Source of the DNA: Solirubrobacter deserti
Lineage (GTDB): Bacteria > Actinomycetota > Thermoleophilia > Solirubrobacterales > Solirubrobacteraceae
NCBI RefSeq assembly: GCF_003344625.1
Contig: NZ_QPKJ02000004.1
Location: 434,001 to 498,000, forward strand
DNA: 64,000 nucleotides
Reading direction: 5' to 3'
Positions 14,242 through 24,100 of the stretch are shown here, in pieces. A program made the position numbers and the translations under genes. Position 1 is the stretch's first letter; each line of letters starts with the position of its first letter. Below the pieces are notes generated by a model. The model did no database searches and was not told where the DNA came from. It saw only the letters and a list, made by a program, of their open reading frames with translations.

Positions 14242-17148
14242 TTGAGAATCGCAATCATGGCCGCGGCCGCGCTGCTCATCGCGGCGGTGCCCGCGGTCGC
14301 CAGTGACGAGCTGCCCGACGGGGGCACCGCGCTCGTGCAGGTGCACGTGCCCAACGAGGCGGCGATCGTCGCACTCGCGGAGACCTTCGACGTCGCCGAG
14401 TACAAGCGCGTCGAGGCCGACGGCACGCTCACGATCGCCGTCGACACGACCGCGCCCGAGCGCGCCGAGCTGCGCAGGATGGGGCTGCGCATCGGGGACA
14501 CCATCGAGGACGCCACCTCGCGCGCCGCCGCCGCCGCGGAGCGCGACGCGCAGCGCGCCGAGGACGAGCGGGCCGCGGCGTGGGCCGAGCGCGGGGTGCC
14601 CAAGAGCCGCGCCGCGGTCGCGCCGCGCGGTGAGACCGTGATCCAGCGCGTGGACCGGTTCACGAACTACGCCGGCACGTTCCTGTACGTGGAGGCGCAC
14701 AACAAGGCGACCGTGTCGACCGGTCCGACGAGCTTCTCCGGGCCGACGCTGGCGCTCTCGTACGCCGGCGCGGACGGCGTGTACAGCGCTGCGACGGAGG
14801 TCCCCCGCTACATCGACATCCAGACGGCGCCGGACACGTACATGTTCCACCGGCTGCTCGTGCGGTTGACGGACGCGGCGGCGAAGATCCCGGTCAGCGA
14901 GCTCACGGTCCGGGTCGCCTCGAGCTCGGGCTCGGTGGACACCGGCAAGGCCCGCGAGTGGCCGGGCGCGACGCTGCCGCCCATGGCCGCGGGCTACCAG
15001 CAGGGCTTCTTCAATCGCTACCAGGACCCGACGGAGAACCGCGCGCAGCTCGACAAGCTCGCCGCGGACTTCCCGAACCTGGTCACGGCGGTCAATCTGC
15101 CGCACCTGTCGCCGGGCTACCAGCGCAAGGCGATGGGCATCGTCGGCCTCAAGACGCCGTACGCCGACCAGACCAGCAACCAGGGCAGCCTCGGCAACGT
15201 CGGCGACGACCCGACGCAGACCGCGGCCATCCGCGCGACGCAGGCGCTGGTCGTCAACACCAAGGCGTGGGGACACGAGGGCGGCAACACCGTGTCGGTC
15301 GAGCTGCGGACGCCGGCCGGGCCGAACGCGCCGCTGACGGTGTCGGTCACCGGGGCCGACATCGTCGTCGGCCTCGCCGGCGACGCCGCGGGCGCGCCCG
15401 CGAGCAAGACCGCCGACGTGATCGCCGCGATCCGCGCCAGCGCGCCCGCGAGCGAGCTCGTGACGGTGGCGAGCTACCGCGGCAACGACGCGCAGGGCAT
15501 CGCGCAGCCGACGGCCAAGACGCTGATGAAGGACTACCTGAACGCGCCGCCGCACGTGCAGCGCGGCCCGTTCCAGCAGCGCGTCTACCGGATCGGCGCC
15601 GTCCGCGACGGCTCGAAGGTCGGCGTCTTCTTCACCTGCCAGACGCACGCGCGCGAGTGGACCACCGGCCTGACCTGCGTGGAGACCGCGGAGCGGCTGG
15701 TCCGCAACTACGCGACCGACCCGGCGACCAAGCGGCTGATGGACAACGTCGAGGTCTTCATCCACGCCAACGGCAACCCCGACGGCGGCCACCTCTCGAT
15801 GTACGACTTCGCCGGCCAGCGGCGCAACATGGTCAACCACTGCGCCTTCAACGACCCGGTCGGCCGCAACCAGTGGGGCGTCGACCTCAACCGCAACTAC
15901 ACCGAGTACTCGCGCTGGGACGGGCCCTGGGTCGGCGCGTCCGCGGACTGCACCGTCGACAGCTACTCCGGGCCGGGCGAGGCGTCCGAGCCCGAGACCA
16001 AGAACGACATGTGGATCGCGGACCAGTACCCGAACATCAAGTTCGCGTCCAACATGCACTCGTTCGGCGGCTACTTCATGTGGTCCCCGGGCGCCTACAT
16101 GAACGACGGCAAGCGCACCACGTCGCCGGCGCCCAACATCGGCGTCGAGAAGTACTTCTTCGAGGCCGGCGAGAAGATCCTCGGGCGCATCAAGGAGTTC
16201 CGCGGCACGGTCATCACCCCGGCGCGGACGGGCCCGATCGCGGACGTCATCTACTCGGGCGCCGGCTCCTCGGCCGACGACCACTGGTACCGCAAGGGCA
16301 TCATCGGCTACGGGTTCGAGACCGGCGCCGACAAGTTCATCTCCACGTCCGAGGGCACGGAGCAGATCCCGACGGGCTTCCAGCCGCCGTTCGGCGAGGC
16401 GGGCCCGGGTCAGGACCCGCGGCTCGCCCACGAGGGCCGCGGGCAGGCGATGGAGTTCGCCTCCGGCAACTTCGGCATGATCGAGGCCGCCTACGACTAC
16501 GCGATGGACACCACGCCGCCGCGGACGTCGATCGAGGTGTCCGCGCCCAAGACCGTCGGCGCGCCGGTGCACTTCAAGTTCAACTGGGACGACGAGGCGG
16601 GCGTCATCCGCTACACCACGGACGGCTCGACCCCGACGCTGGCCTCAGCGACCTACAACGCCGAGCGCCCGCGCGGCCTCGGCGAGGTGCTCACGCTCGC
16701 CGCACCCGGCGTGCACGAGATCAAGTGGTTCGCCACCGACATCAAGGGCAACCAGTCCGCGGTCCAGACCCAACGGGTCCAGATCGGTGAGCAGGGCAGC
16801 GTCGGCGGCACCGTGCCGGCGACGCTCTCGCTCGCAATCACGGCCGGGAGCTTCCCGCCGTTCGTGGCCGGCGTCGCACGCGACTACGAGGCGACGTCGA
16901 CCGCCACCGTCACCAGCACCGCGGGCAACGCCACGCTGGCGGTCAGCGAGCCCGGCCACCTGGCCAACGGCGCGTTCACGTTGCCCGAGCCGCTGCGCGT
17001 CGAGCTGGCCAAGACGAGCTGGCTCGCCCCGACCTCGAGCGAGGACGTCGGCGTCACCTACAAGCAGATGATCAAGGACACCGATCCGTTGCGCACCGGC
17101 ACGTACAGCCGCACGCTGACGTTCACCCTGTCCACGACCAACCCGTAA
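14242..17148 (+). CDS. secreted M14 zinc carboxypeptidase, paralog 1
   Basis: Predicted exported metallo-carboxypeptidase that removes C-terminal residues from peptides. I chose the TTG at 14242 because GGAGGGGGAAGG stands before it and a clean signal peptide follows (MRIAIMAAAALLIAAVPAVA). A propeptide-like domain follows (about residues 25-85), then a beta-rich domain. The M14 catalytic set is complete: zinc ligands H469 and E472 (HAREW), the NPDGG loop, N550/R551 (LNRNY), third zinc ligand H606 (NMHSFGG) and catalytic E693 (GYGFETG). A beta module with an 'AGAPASKTADVIAAIRASAP' style helix is inserted just before HAREW. After the catalytic domain come a chitobiase-like C-terminal repeat (YTTDGSTPTLASATY) and an Ig-like end closing with TGTYSRTLTFTLSTTNP. 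It has 968 residues, against about 300 for a bare M14 domain. Confidence 0.92.
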   Translation: MRIAIMAAAALLIAAVPAVASDELPDGGTALVQVHVPNEAAIVALAETFDVAEYKRVEADGTLTIAVDTTAPERAELRRMGLRIGDTIEDATSRAAAAAERDAQRAEDERAAAWAERGVPKSRAAVAPRGETVIQRVDRFTNYAGTFLYVEAHNKATVSTGPTSFSGPTLALSYAGADGVYSAATEVPRYIDIQTAPDTYMFHRLLVRLTDAAAKIPVSELTVRVASSSGSVDTGKAREWPGATLPPMAAGYQQGFFNRYQDPTENRAQLDKLAADFPNLVTAVNLPHLSPGYQRKAMGIVGLKTPYADQTSNQGSLGNVGDDPTQTAAIRATQALVVNTKAWGHEGGNTVSVELRTPAGPNAPLTVSVTGADIVVGLAGDAAGAPASKTADVIAAIRASAPASELVTVASYRGNDAQGIAQPTAKTLMKDYLNAPPHVQRGPFQQRVYRIGAVRDGSKVGVFFTCQTHAREWTTGLTCVETAERLVRNYATDPATKRLMDNVEVFIHANGNPDGGHLSMYDFAGQRRNMVNHCAFNDPVGRNQWGVDLNRNYTEYSRWDGPWVGASADCTVDSYSGPGEASEPETKNDMWIADQYPNIKFASNMHSFGGYFMWSPGAYMNDGKRTTSPAPNIGVEKYFFEAGEKILGRIKEFRGTVITPARTGPIADVIYSGAGSSADDHWYRKGIIGYGFETGADKFISTSEGTEQIPTGFQPPFGEAGPGQDPRLAHEGRGQAMEFASGNFGMIEAAYDYAMDTTPPRTSIEVSAPKTVGAPVHFKFNWDDEAGVIRYTTDGSTPTLASATYNAERPRGLGEVLTLAAPGVHEIKWFATDIKGNQSAVQTQRVQIGEQGSVGGTVPATLSLAITAGSFPPFVAGVARDYEATSTATVTSTAGNATLAVSEPGHLANGAFTLPEPLRVELAKTSWLAPTSSEDVGVTYKQMIKDTDPLRTGTYSRTLTFTLSTTNP

Positions 17149-17154
17149 CGGTTT

Positions 17155-17194
17155 CCGCGCGGGCCCGCTCGGCTGAGTAGGGCCCGGGCGGTTT
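17155..17194 (+). terminator. hairpin terminator after M14 paralog 1
   Basis: CCGCGCGGGCCC (17155-17166) pairs with GGGCCCGGGCGG (17180-17191) with one mismatch, and TTT follows. Confidence 0.6.
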
Positions 17195-17348
17195 GGTCCG
17201 CGCGAAGACCAGTAGATAGACAATCATTCTTCGCTCCGCGGCCGTTTAGCGCTCTGCGGCCTTGACAGGCGCGAACGTGCAGACGAGCGTCCCGTCACCC
17301 GGCGGGGGCCCACCCGGGGGAAGGGCCAACCACAGAGCGGAGGTAACA

Positions 17349-19355
17349 GTGTTCGGTCGTACCCGAAGGGCTGTGAGCTGTCTGCTGGGCTTGCTGGTGA
17401 TGCTGGTGCTCGCGCACCCCGCGCGAGCTGACGTCGTCAACATCGCTCCCGCCGCCGACTGCTTCTACAGCGAGAAGCAGGACGCCACCGATTGCACGGG
17501 TGACACGTTGACCGTGGGCGTGCAGGGAACCGACGCGGTCTGGAACTGGAACGCGTGGTTGCAGTTCGACGTGGACGCAAGCCTGCCGAGCGGGGCGCAG
17601 ATCGCGTCCGCGACGCTGCACTTGCACGGAAAGTCGACCTCGGATGCGAACGGGGTGCCGCTGGCCGTCGGCCCTGAGATCGGCGCCGTGCAGGACACCG
17701 TCACGTTCGCCGACGGCGACGCTCCGCCCGCGTGGCACCGCTGGGACGTCACCGGCGCGGCGCGGGCCGCGACGACGGGCAATCTCTACCTCGAGCTGTT
17801 CCCGGAGGGCGGCTTCACGCTGGCGACGATGCGCTGGGACTTCGCGTCCGCGGACGTCTCGGTCCCCGCGCTGCGCCCATACCTGGAGGTGGAGTACTAC
17901 CTGCCCTGCCCATCGGACCCGTTCGCGGCGGCGCAGTCGTCGTCGGCGTCGACGGTCTACGCCTGGAACAACGTCCTGCTCGACGCGTTCCGGTTCGACA
18001 CGAGCCCTCGCCCGCCGACCCGGTTGTCGCGCGCGGCGGCGATGATGCACATCGCGGTCTTCGACACGCTGAACTCGGTGTTCTTCGCGAAGCTCGAGGC
18101 GCTCGCGACGGGTGACCCGGACGCGAACGAGACCTGCGGCTGGAAGCCCTACCAGGTGCTGGCCGAGACGCCCGCGACCACGAACGCCGACCTCGCGGCG
18201 GGGTTCGCGGCCCGCGATGTCCTGCTGGCGCTGTTCCCGAACCGCTCGACGCAGATCAACGCGTCCTTCACGAGCATCCACGGCAGTGGGCCCCACCAGA
18301 GCTCGGCGCAGGCGCTCGGCCAGTTCGTCGCCGCCCAGGTGCTCGCCGCGCGTGCCAATGACGGGTCCGGCGCATCGATGTCCTACACGCCGGACGCCTC
18401 GACGCCCGGCGCTTGGCGGCCGACCACGACGGCCTCGACGGAGGCGCCCTGCACCGCGGCCGTGTCGCCCGGATGGGGGAACGTGACGCCGTTCGCGCTC
18501 ACGAGCGGCAGCCAGTTCCGGCGGACGCTGCCGTACGGGCTCACGACGTACTCGGCGCTGCTGGGCAGCCCGTTCTACGCGGAACAACTCAACGAGGTCA
18601 AGGCGAAGGGCCGCGCCACGGGCAGCACGCGCACGACGGACGAGACGAACGCGGCGTGGTTCTGGGCCAACGACCTCGACCTCACGTACAAGCCGCCGGG
18701 GCAGGTGCTGCAGCACACCTACGAGGTGGCGCAGACGCAGCCGGCGGCCGAGACGACTGGCAACGCGGACACGTTCCTGTACCGGTGGTCACAGCAGGGC
18801 ATCCGCGTGTCGCGGCTGTTCGCGGAGATGTCGATCGCGATCGCCGACGCGGCGATCGCCGCGTGGGACCAGAAGTATCTGACGGCGGTCGACCTGTGGC
18901 GGCCGACGGATGCGATCCACGGCGCGGGCAGCGACGGCAACAGCGCGACGAGCGCCGACGCGAACTGGCAGCCGCTCTCGGCGGACCGGTTCGGCGTGCC
19001 GTTCCAGCCGTGCTTCCCGGCCTGGGTGTCGGGGCACGCGACCTTCGGCGGGACCTGGGCCCGGGTCATGGAGAACGAGTTCCGCCACACGGTCTCCGAC
19101 GATCCCTTCCCGCTCACGTTGACGAGCGAGGACCCGCACGCGGTGTGGAACAGCCACACGCATCGGTCGTTCGACAGCTTCGCCGAGGCGGGCACCGAGA
19201 ACGCGCTCAGCCGCATCTGGCTCGGCGTGCACTACCGCATCGACGCGGATGACGGCCTGGGCACGGGCCGCGCGGTCGCCGACCAGGTCACGGCGACCAA
19301 GCTCCGGTGGCGCCAGAAGTGCGAGGACTGGACCTGCACCACGCCCATCAGCTGA
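17349..19355 (+). CDS. secreted DNRLRE-domain vanadium haloperoxidase-like protein
   Basis: GTG 17349 follows CGGAGGTAA and gives a signal peptide (MFGRTRRAVSCLLGLLVMLV, ending ARA). Residues about 28-190 look like a DNRLRE carbohydrate-binding-like module (WNWNAWLQFDVDASLPSGAQ ... LRPYLEVEYY). The rest (about 200-668) is a PAP2/vanadium-haloperoxidase domain: K509...R518 (KYLTAVDLWRP), S561-G562-H563 (VSGHATFGG), and R622...H628 (SRIWLGVHYR). Family enzymes oxidise halides with H2O2 or act as phosphatases. The K-to-R spacing is 9 positions instead of the 7 of the classic chloroperoxidase; the R-to-H spacing of 6 is conventional. It lies between M14 paralog 1 and a convergent secreted-protein gene. 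Whether it is a peroxidase or phosphatase cannot be told from sequence. Confidence 0.85.
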   Translation: MFGRTRRAVSCLLGLLVMLVLAHPARADVVNIAPAADCFYSEKQDATDCTGDTLTVGVQGTDAVWNWNAWLQFDVDASLPSGAQIASATLHLHGKSTSDANGVPLAVGPEIGAVQDTVTFADGDAPPAWHRWDVTGAARAATTGNLYLELFPEGGFTLATMRWDFASADVSVPALRPYLEVEYYLPCPSDPFAAAQSSSASTVYAWNNVLLDAFRFDTSPRPPTRLSRAAAMMHIAVFDTLNSVFFAKLEALATGDPDANETCGWKPYQVLAETPATTNADLAAGFAARDVLLALFPNRSTQINASFTSIHGSGPHQSSAQALGQFVAAQVLAARANDGSGASMSYTPDASTPGAWRPTTTASTEAPCTAAVSPGWGNVTPFALTSGSQFRRTLPYGLTTYSALLGSPFYAEQLNEVKAKGRATGSTRTTDETNAAWFWANDLDLTYKPPGQVLQHTYEVAQTQPAAETTGNADTFLYRWSQQGIRVSRLFAEMSIAIADAAIAAWDQKYLTAVDLWRPTDAIHGAGSDGNSATSADANWQPLSADRFGVPFQPCFPAWVSGHATFGGTWARVMENEFRHTVSDDPFPLTLTSEDPHAVWNSHTHRSFDSFAEAGTENALSRIWLGVHYRIDADDGLGTGRAVADQVTATKLRWRQKCEDWTCTTPIS

Positions 19356-19365
19356 GCCGTTGCGG

Positions 19366-19390
19366 GGGGCCCGCGGTCGACGCGGGCCCC
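19366..19390. terminator. shared terminator between convergent genes
   Basis: Perfect 10-bp stem GGGGCCCGCG (19366-19375) / CGCGGGCCCC (19381-19390), loop GTCGA, placed between the haloperoxidase-like gene (ends 19355) and the opposite-strand secreted-protein gene (ends 19400). Confidence 0.75.
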
Positions 19391-19399
19391 GCGCTCAGC

Positions 19400-20341
19400 T
19401 CAGCACTTGGTGGGATCCACGGCACCGGGCGGCTGGCACAGCGTGCGCGCCCGGATGTCCCTGCGGACGACCCGCAGCTCGCGGACCTTGCCGACGGCGT
19501 TCGGGGTCGTCACCGCGATCGTCACCCGCGCGCCGACGCGCAGCCGCTTGCGGAAGAGCTTGGTCAGCGACACGCTGCCCTTCGCCGACGTGGTGAGCGT
19601 TCGCGGGCGCGGGCAGCCCTTGTTACGGCCGGTGCAGTTGACGAGGACCGTTGCCCCGGCGGGGGCCTCGGTCACCCGCACGCTCGTCAGCTTCGACGAC
19701 TTCGCGCCGTAGCGCGCCTTGAAGGCGACCGTCGCCGAGACGCGGCCGGCCACGTCACCCGCAGCGCAGTCCTGGTCGATGCCGTCGCCCGGGAAGTCGG
19801 TCGCGCCGGGGTACACGCGCGAGTTGGTGTCGTCGCAGTCGTTCGGCGGCGACACGCCGTCCTTGTCGGCGTCGACGGCCGGCGTGCTGGGGTTGGGCGC
19901 CGGCGTCGGCTGCGGGTTCGGCGGCGAGCCCCACAGGCCCGTGTAGGCCGGAGGCGTCCCGTGGGCGCCGTTGCAGGGCGGGGTTCCGCCCCCGAAGCTC
20001 CCGTAGTTGTCGCCACCGGAGGCGTCGAGCGCGCTCGCCCAGCCCCACTTGCCGTTCTCGGCCTGCGTCCAGCCGAACCAGTGGTTGCGGTAGCCCTCGG
20101 GCGAGTGCATGTCCCCGCCCTGCTGCTCGCACACGATCCAGTTGCGACCCTTCGGGAGGTACCCGACGGTCGTGGTCCCGACGGCGACGATCGCGCCGCC
20201 GCTGAAGCCGTCGCCGGCGCGGTACCAGTTGCACTCGAACTTCCCGCCGCCGATGTTGGTGCACGGAACCTCGGCCTGTCCCAGCGCCGGCTCCGCCACG
20301 GCGAGCGCCAGCAGCGCGCCCGCGATGAGTCCTGCCCTCAT
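19400..20341 (-). CDS. secreted protein with MopE-like metal-binding Asp repeat
   Basis: With the ATG at 20341 the protein has 313 residues and a signal peptide (MRAGLIAGALLALAVAEPAL, cut near GQA). The open frame extends much further upstream, but that part is antisense to the FHA gene. Residues about 20-135 are Trp/Cys/Gly-rich, without a recognised family. After a Pro-rich linker comes an Asp-rich segment of the 'putative metal-binding motif' type (DADKDGVSPPNDCDDTNSRV, then GDGIDQDC), which in MopE-like proteins binds Ca or Cu. A basic beta-type domain with Cys pairs ends the protein. It is divergent from the FHA gene (60-base gap) and convergent with the haloperoxidase-like gene. Confidence 0.8.
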   Translation of the reverse strand: MRAGLIAGALLALAVAEPALGQAEVPCTNIGGGKFECNWYRAGDGFSGGAIVAVGTTTVGYLPKGRNWIVCEQQGGDMHSPEGYRNHWFGWTQAENGKWGWASALDASGGDNYGSFGGGTPPCNGAHGTPPAYTGLWGSPPNPQPTPAPNPSTPAVDADKDGVSPPNDCDDTNSRVYPGATDFPGDGIDQDCAAGDVAGRVSATVAFKARYGAKSSKLTSVRVTEAPAGATVLVNCTGRNKGCPRPRTLTTSAKGSVSLTKLFRKRLRVGARVTIAVTTPNAVGKVRELRVVRRDIRARTLCQPPGAVDPTKC

Positions 20342-20401
20342 CGGGACGAGTCTGCCGGGTCCGGGTTGGGAGAACCTTGGGGGTGGCCGTACCCTGACAC
20401 G

Positions 20402-21040
20402 GTGTCGACGCCCGCCGAGGTCAAGCAACGCCTGGACGCCGAGCGCGAGGGCACGCCGTTCGTGCTCTTCCGCGACGGTGACGGCGCGCAGCGGATCGCG
20501 CAGCTGAGCGGGACGACCACGATCGGCCGGCGCCCCGAGCGCGACATCCCGCTCACCTGGGACAGCGAGGTCTCGCGGCTGCATGCGCAGCTCGAGCCCG
20601 TCGGCCCGGACTGGGTCGTCAGCGACGACGGGCTCTCGCGCAACGGCACCTACGTCAACGGCGAGCGCGTGAACGGGCGGCGGCGGCTCAAGGACGGCGA
20701 CCGGATCGTGGCCGGGGAGACCGCGCTCACCTTCCGGGCGCCCAAGGACGTCTCGGACTCGACCGCGGCGATCACGGTCGAGCACACCGTCCAGCTCACC
20801 GAGACGCAGCGCAAAGTCCTGGTGGCGCTGTGCCGGCCGTTGCAGGACTCCGCCTACGCGACGCCGGCGACCAACCGCGACATCGCGGCCGAGGTGCATC
20901 TCTCAGTCGACGCCGTGAAGGCGCACCTGCGGACCATCTTCGAGCGCTTCGGGCTCGACGACCTCCCGCAGAACCGCAAGCGCGCGCGGCTGGCGGCCAC
21001 GGCGCTGGTCAACGGCGTCGTCAAGCCGCATGAGTTCTGA
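20402..21040 (+). CDS. FHA domain protein with C-terminal helix-turn-helix
   Basis: The forkhead-associated domain (about residues 20-110) binds phosphothreonine: GRRPERDIPL, SRLHAQLE and NGTYVNGERV keep the GR, SRLH and NG signatures. Residues about 125-205 look like a winged or LuxR/SARP-like DNA-binding domain (LTETQRKVLVALCRP ... NRDIAAEVHLSVDAVKAHL). The 212-residue product would therefore link Ser/Thr kinase signalling directly to transcription. I chose GTG 20402 because the frame upstream runs antisense to the divergent secreted-protein gene. No kinase gene is nearby. A terminator follows at 21112. Confidence 0.85.
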   Translation: MSTPAEVKQRLDAEREGTPFVLFRDGDGAQRIAQLSGTTTIGRRPERDIPLTWDSEVSRLHAQLEPVGPDWVVSDDGLSRNGTYVNGERVNGRRRLKDGDRIVAGETALTFRAPKDVSDSTAAITVEHTVQLTETQRKVLVALCRPLQDSAYATPATNRDIAAEVHLSVDAVKAHLRTIFERFGLDDLPQNRKRARLAATALVNGVVKPHEF

Positions 21041-21111
21041 AAGCGACACTGGCCGATCGTTGTAGTGAACCGAGCGGTCCGATTGTCACAATGCGACGTG
21101 AGGAAGTAGCG

Positions 21112-21142
21112 AACCCCGCTGGGACGCGGGGTTTGGTCGTTT
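21112..21142 (+). terminator. terminator after the FHA gene
   Basis: Perfect 8-bp stem AACCCCGC (21112-21119) / GCGGGGTT (21126-21133), loop TGGGAC, followed by TGGTCGTTT. It lies only 34 bases before the next gene start, so the promoter of M14 paralog 2 must be very close or upstream of this hairpin. Confidence 0.75.
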
Positions 21143-21166
21143 GGACGTAACTAGGAGGGTCTGCCC

Positions 21167-24100
21167 ATGGTCGGGAGAGGGTCGCTGGCGGCGGTCGCCG
21201 CTTCAGCGCTGCTGTTGTCGGGAGGGAATCTGGCGTTCGCACACGACGAGATCCCGTCGTCGGACACCGCGCTCGTCGAGGTCTACGTCAACAGCGAGGC
21301 GGACGTGGACGCGCTGGTGTCCGCGGGGTTCGACCTCGCTGAGTACAAGCGGGTCGAGGCCGACGGCAAGATCGTCGTCAACATCGACGCGGACCCGGGC
21401 GAGCGCTCGGAGCTGCGCGCGAAGGGCTTCACCATCGGCCGCACGGTCGAGGACGCCGCGCACCGCGAGGCCGTCGCCGCCGAGCGCGACGCCACGCGCG
21501 AGCAGGACCAGGTCGCCAAGGACCTGGCGCGCAACGGCGTGCCCGCGGGCGGCGCCAAGATCGACGGCCGCCGGGCCGTGCCGCTGCCGGGTGAAACCGT
21601 CATCCAGCGCGCCAACCGCTTCACGAACTACGCCGGCACGTTCCTGTACGTCGAGGCCCACAACAAGGCCACGACCGCGCGCCGCGCGGTGGTCAACAAC
21701 CGCAACGTCGTCGTCAACGACGGTCCGGTGCAGGCGCTCTCGTTCTCGACCGACGCCGGCGCCACCTACGGCGACGCCGTGACGATGAACATCTTCAACG
21801 ACGGGGACGTCACGCCGCCGGTCTACATGTACCACCGGCACCTGATCCGCCTCACGGCCGCGCAGGCCGCGGTCCCGGCGGGCCAGCTGAAGGTCCGCGT
21901 GGCCTCCGCCTCCGGCGCGGCGGACGAGTTCCCCGTGACGGAGTGGCTCGGCGAGACGCTGCCGCCGCACGTGGCCAACTACCAGCAGGGCTTCTTCAAC
22001 CGCTACCAGGACCCGACCGAGAACCGCGCGCAGCTGGACCAGCTGGCCGCCGAGTTCCCGGAGCTGGTCACCCCGGTCAACCTGCCGCACCTGTCGGTCG
22101 GCTACCAGCGCAAGGCCCAGACGGTCCTCGGCGCCTGGGCGGGCGCCGGCACGACCCAGAACCCGCTGGTCCCGTTCACCAACCAGACGGGCAACCTGAC
22201 CGCGGCGGAGGGCGCCCGGGCGATCATCCTCACGTCCAAGGACTGGGGTCACCAGGGCGGCAACGGCATCTCGGCGCGGCTGACCGCTCCGACGACCGCC
22301 GACCAGGCGCTGCGCGTCACCGTCGCCGGCCGCGCGATCGTGGTCTCGCTCGCCACCAACGCCCAGGGCGCCGTCGTCAGCACGGCCAAGGACGTCGTCG
22401 ACGCGATCAACGCCAACGCCGCCGCGACCGCGCTCGTCACCGCCTCCACCTACCGCGGCAACGCGGGCGCGGGCATCCCGCGCACGGGCGAGACGCTCAC
22501 GCTGCGTGACTACCTGAACGCGCCCTCGCACGTGCAGAAGGGACCGTTCCAGCAGCGCGTCTACCGCATCGGCAAGCATCGCGACGGCTCCAAGGTCGGC
22601 GTCTTCCTCTACTGCCAGCAGCACGCTCGCGAGTGGACGACGGGCCTGACGTGCGTGGAGACCGCCGAGCGGCTCGTGCGCAACTACGGGCTCGACGCGC
22701 GCACCAAGGAACTGCTCGACAACGTCGAGGTCTTCGTGCTCGCCAACGTCAACCCCGACGGCGCGCACTACTCGATGTACGACTTCAACTCGCAGCGCCG
22801 CAACATGTCCAACCACTGCGCGCCGAACACGTTCCAGGACCCGCTGGCGCGTAACGCGTGGGGTGTGGACCTGAACCGCAACAACGGCGAGTACTCGCGC
22901 CTCGACGGCTACGCCGGTGCCGACTCGAGCTGCGTCAGCGACGTCTTCTCCGGCAACTCGGAGTACTCCGAGCCGGAGATCCAGAACGAGAAGTGGGTCG
23001 TCGACGAGTTCGAGAACATCAAGTTCGCGAACAACATCCACTCCTACGGCGGCTACTTCATGTGGGCGCCGGGCGCCTACAAGAACGACGGCAACCGCAC
23101 GACGGCGCCGGCGCCGAACATCGGCATCGAGAAGTACTTCTTCGAGGCCGGGGAGCAGATCCTCGCGCGCATCAAGGAGCACCGCAACACGGTGATCCTG
23201 CCGGAGCGCACGGGCCCGATCGCGGACGTGTTGTACTCGGCCGCCGGCAACTCGGCGGACGACCAGTGGTACCGCAAGGGCATCATCTCCTACTCGTTCG
23301 AGACGGGGGCGGACCGCTTCCTGTCCACGTCGGAGGGCACGACCCAGCAGGCGACGGGCTTCCAGCCGTGCTTCAGCGGCCTCGGCACGGGCGGCCAGAC
23401 GGGCACCTGCAACTCGAACATGATCAACGAGGGCCGCGACCAGGCCATGGAGTTCGCCTCCGGCAACTTCGGCATGGTCGAGTCCGCGTACGACTACGCC
23501 AAGGACACGACGGCGCCCAAGACGTCGATCGAGTTCTCGGCCAAGCAGACGATGGGCGAGCCGATCAACTTCCGGTTCAACTGGGACGACGAGGCGGCCG
23601 TCATCTACTACACGACCGACGGCTCGACCCCGACGCTGTCCTCGCGCACGTACGAGGCGCAGCGTGCCCGCGGGATCGGCGAGGTCCTGACCATCTCCGC
23701 GCTCGGCGTCCATGACGTCAAGTGGATGGCGGTCGACATCAAGGGCAACCAGTCGCCGGTCCAGAGCCAGCGCCTGCTGATCGCCGCCGACCAGGAAGAC
23801 GGCACCGTGGGCGGCTCCGTGCCGGCCACCCTGGCGCTGAACGTCGACGGCGGCTCGTTCGGGCAGTTCATCCCGGGCGTCGCCCAGACCTACACCGCGG
23901 AGTCCACGGCCACCGTGATCTCCACGGCCGGCAACGCGACCCTGACGGTCGCCGACCAGAGCGCGAACAAGCCCGGCCATCTGGTCAACGGCGCGTTCTC
24001 GCTCGCCCAGCCGCTGCAGGGTCTCGGCGTCATCAAGACCTGGGACGCCCCGGTCTCCAACGACCGCGTCACGGTCACGCTCTCGCAGGCCATCGGTCGC

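Noticed and set aside
17262..17290. TTGACA at 17262-17267 as a -35 box for the haloperoxidase-like gene
   Set aside because: A perfect -35 hexamer, but no acceptable -10 lies 16-19 bases further on, so it is more likely chance.
19307..20401. Long N-terminal extension of the FHA protein by using an upstream start
   Set aside because: That part is antisense to the secreted metal-binding-repeat gene with a clear signal peptide; the FHA homology begins after GTG 20402.
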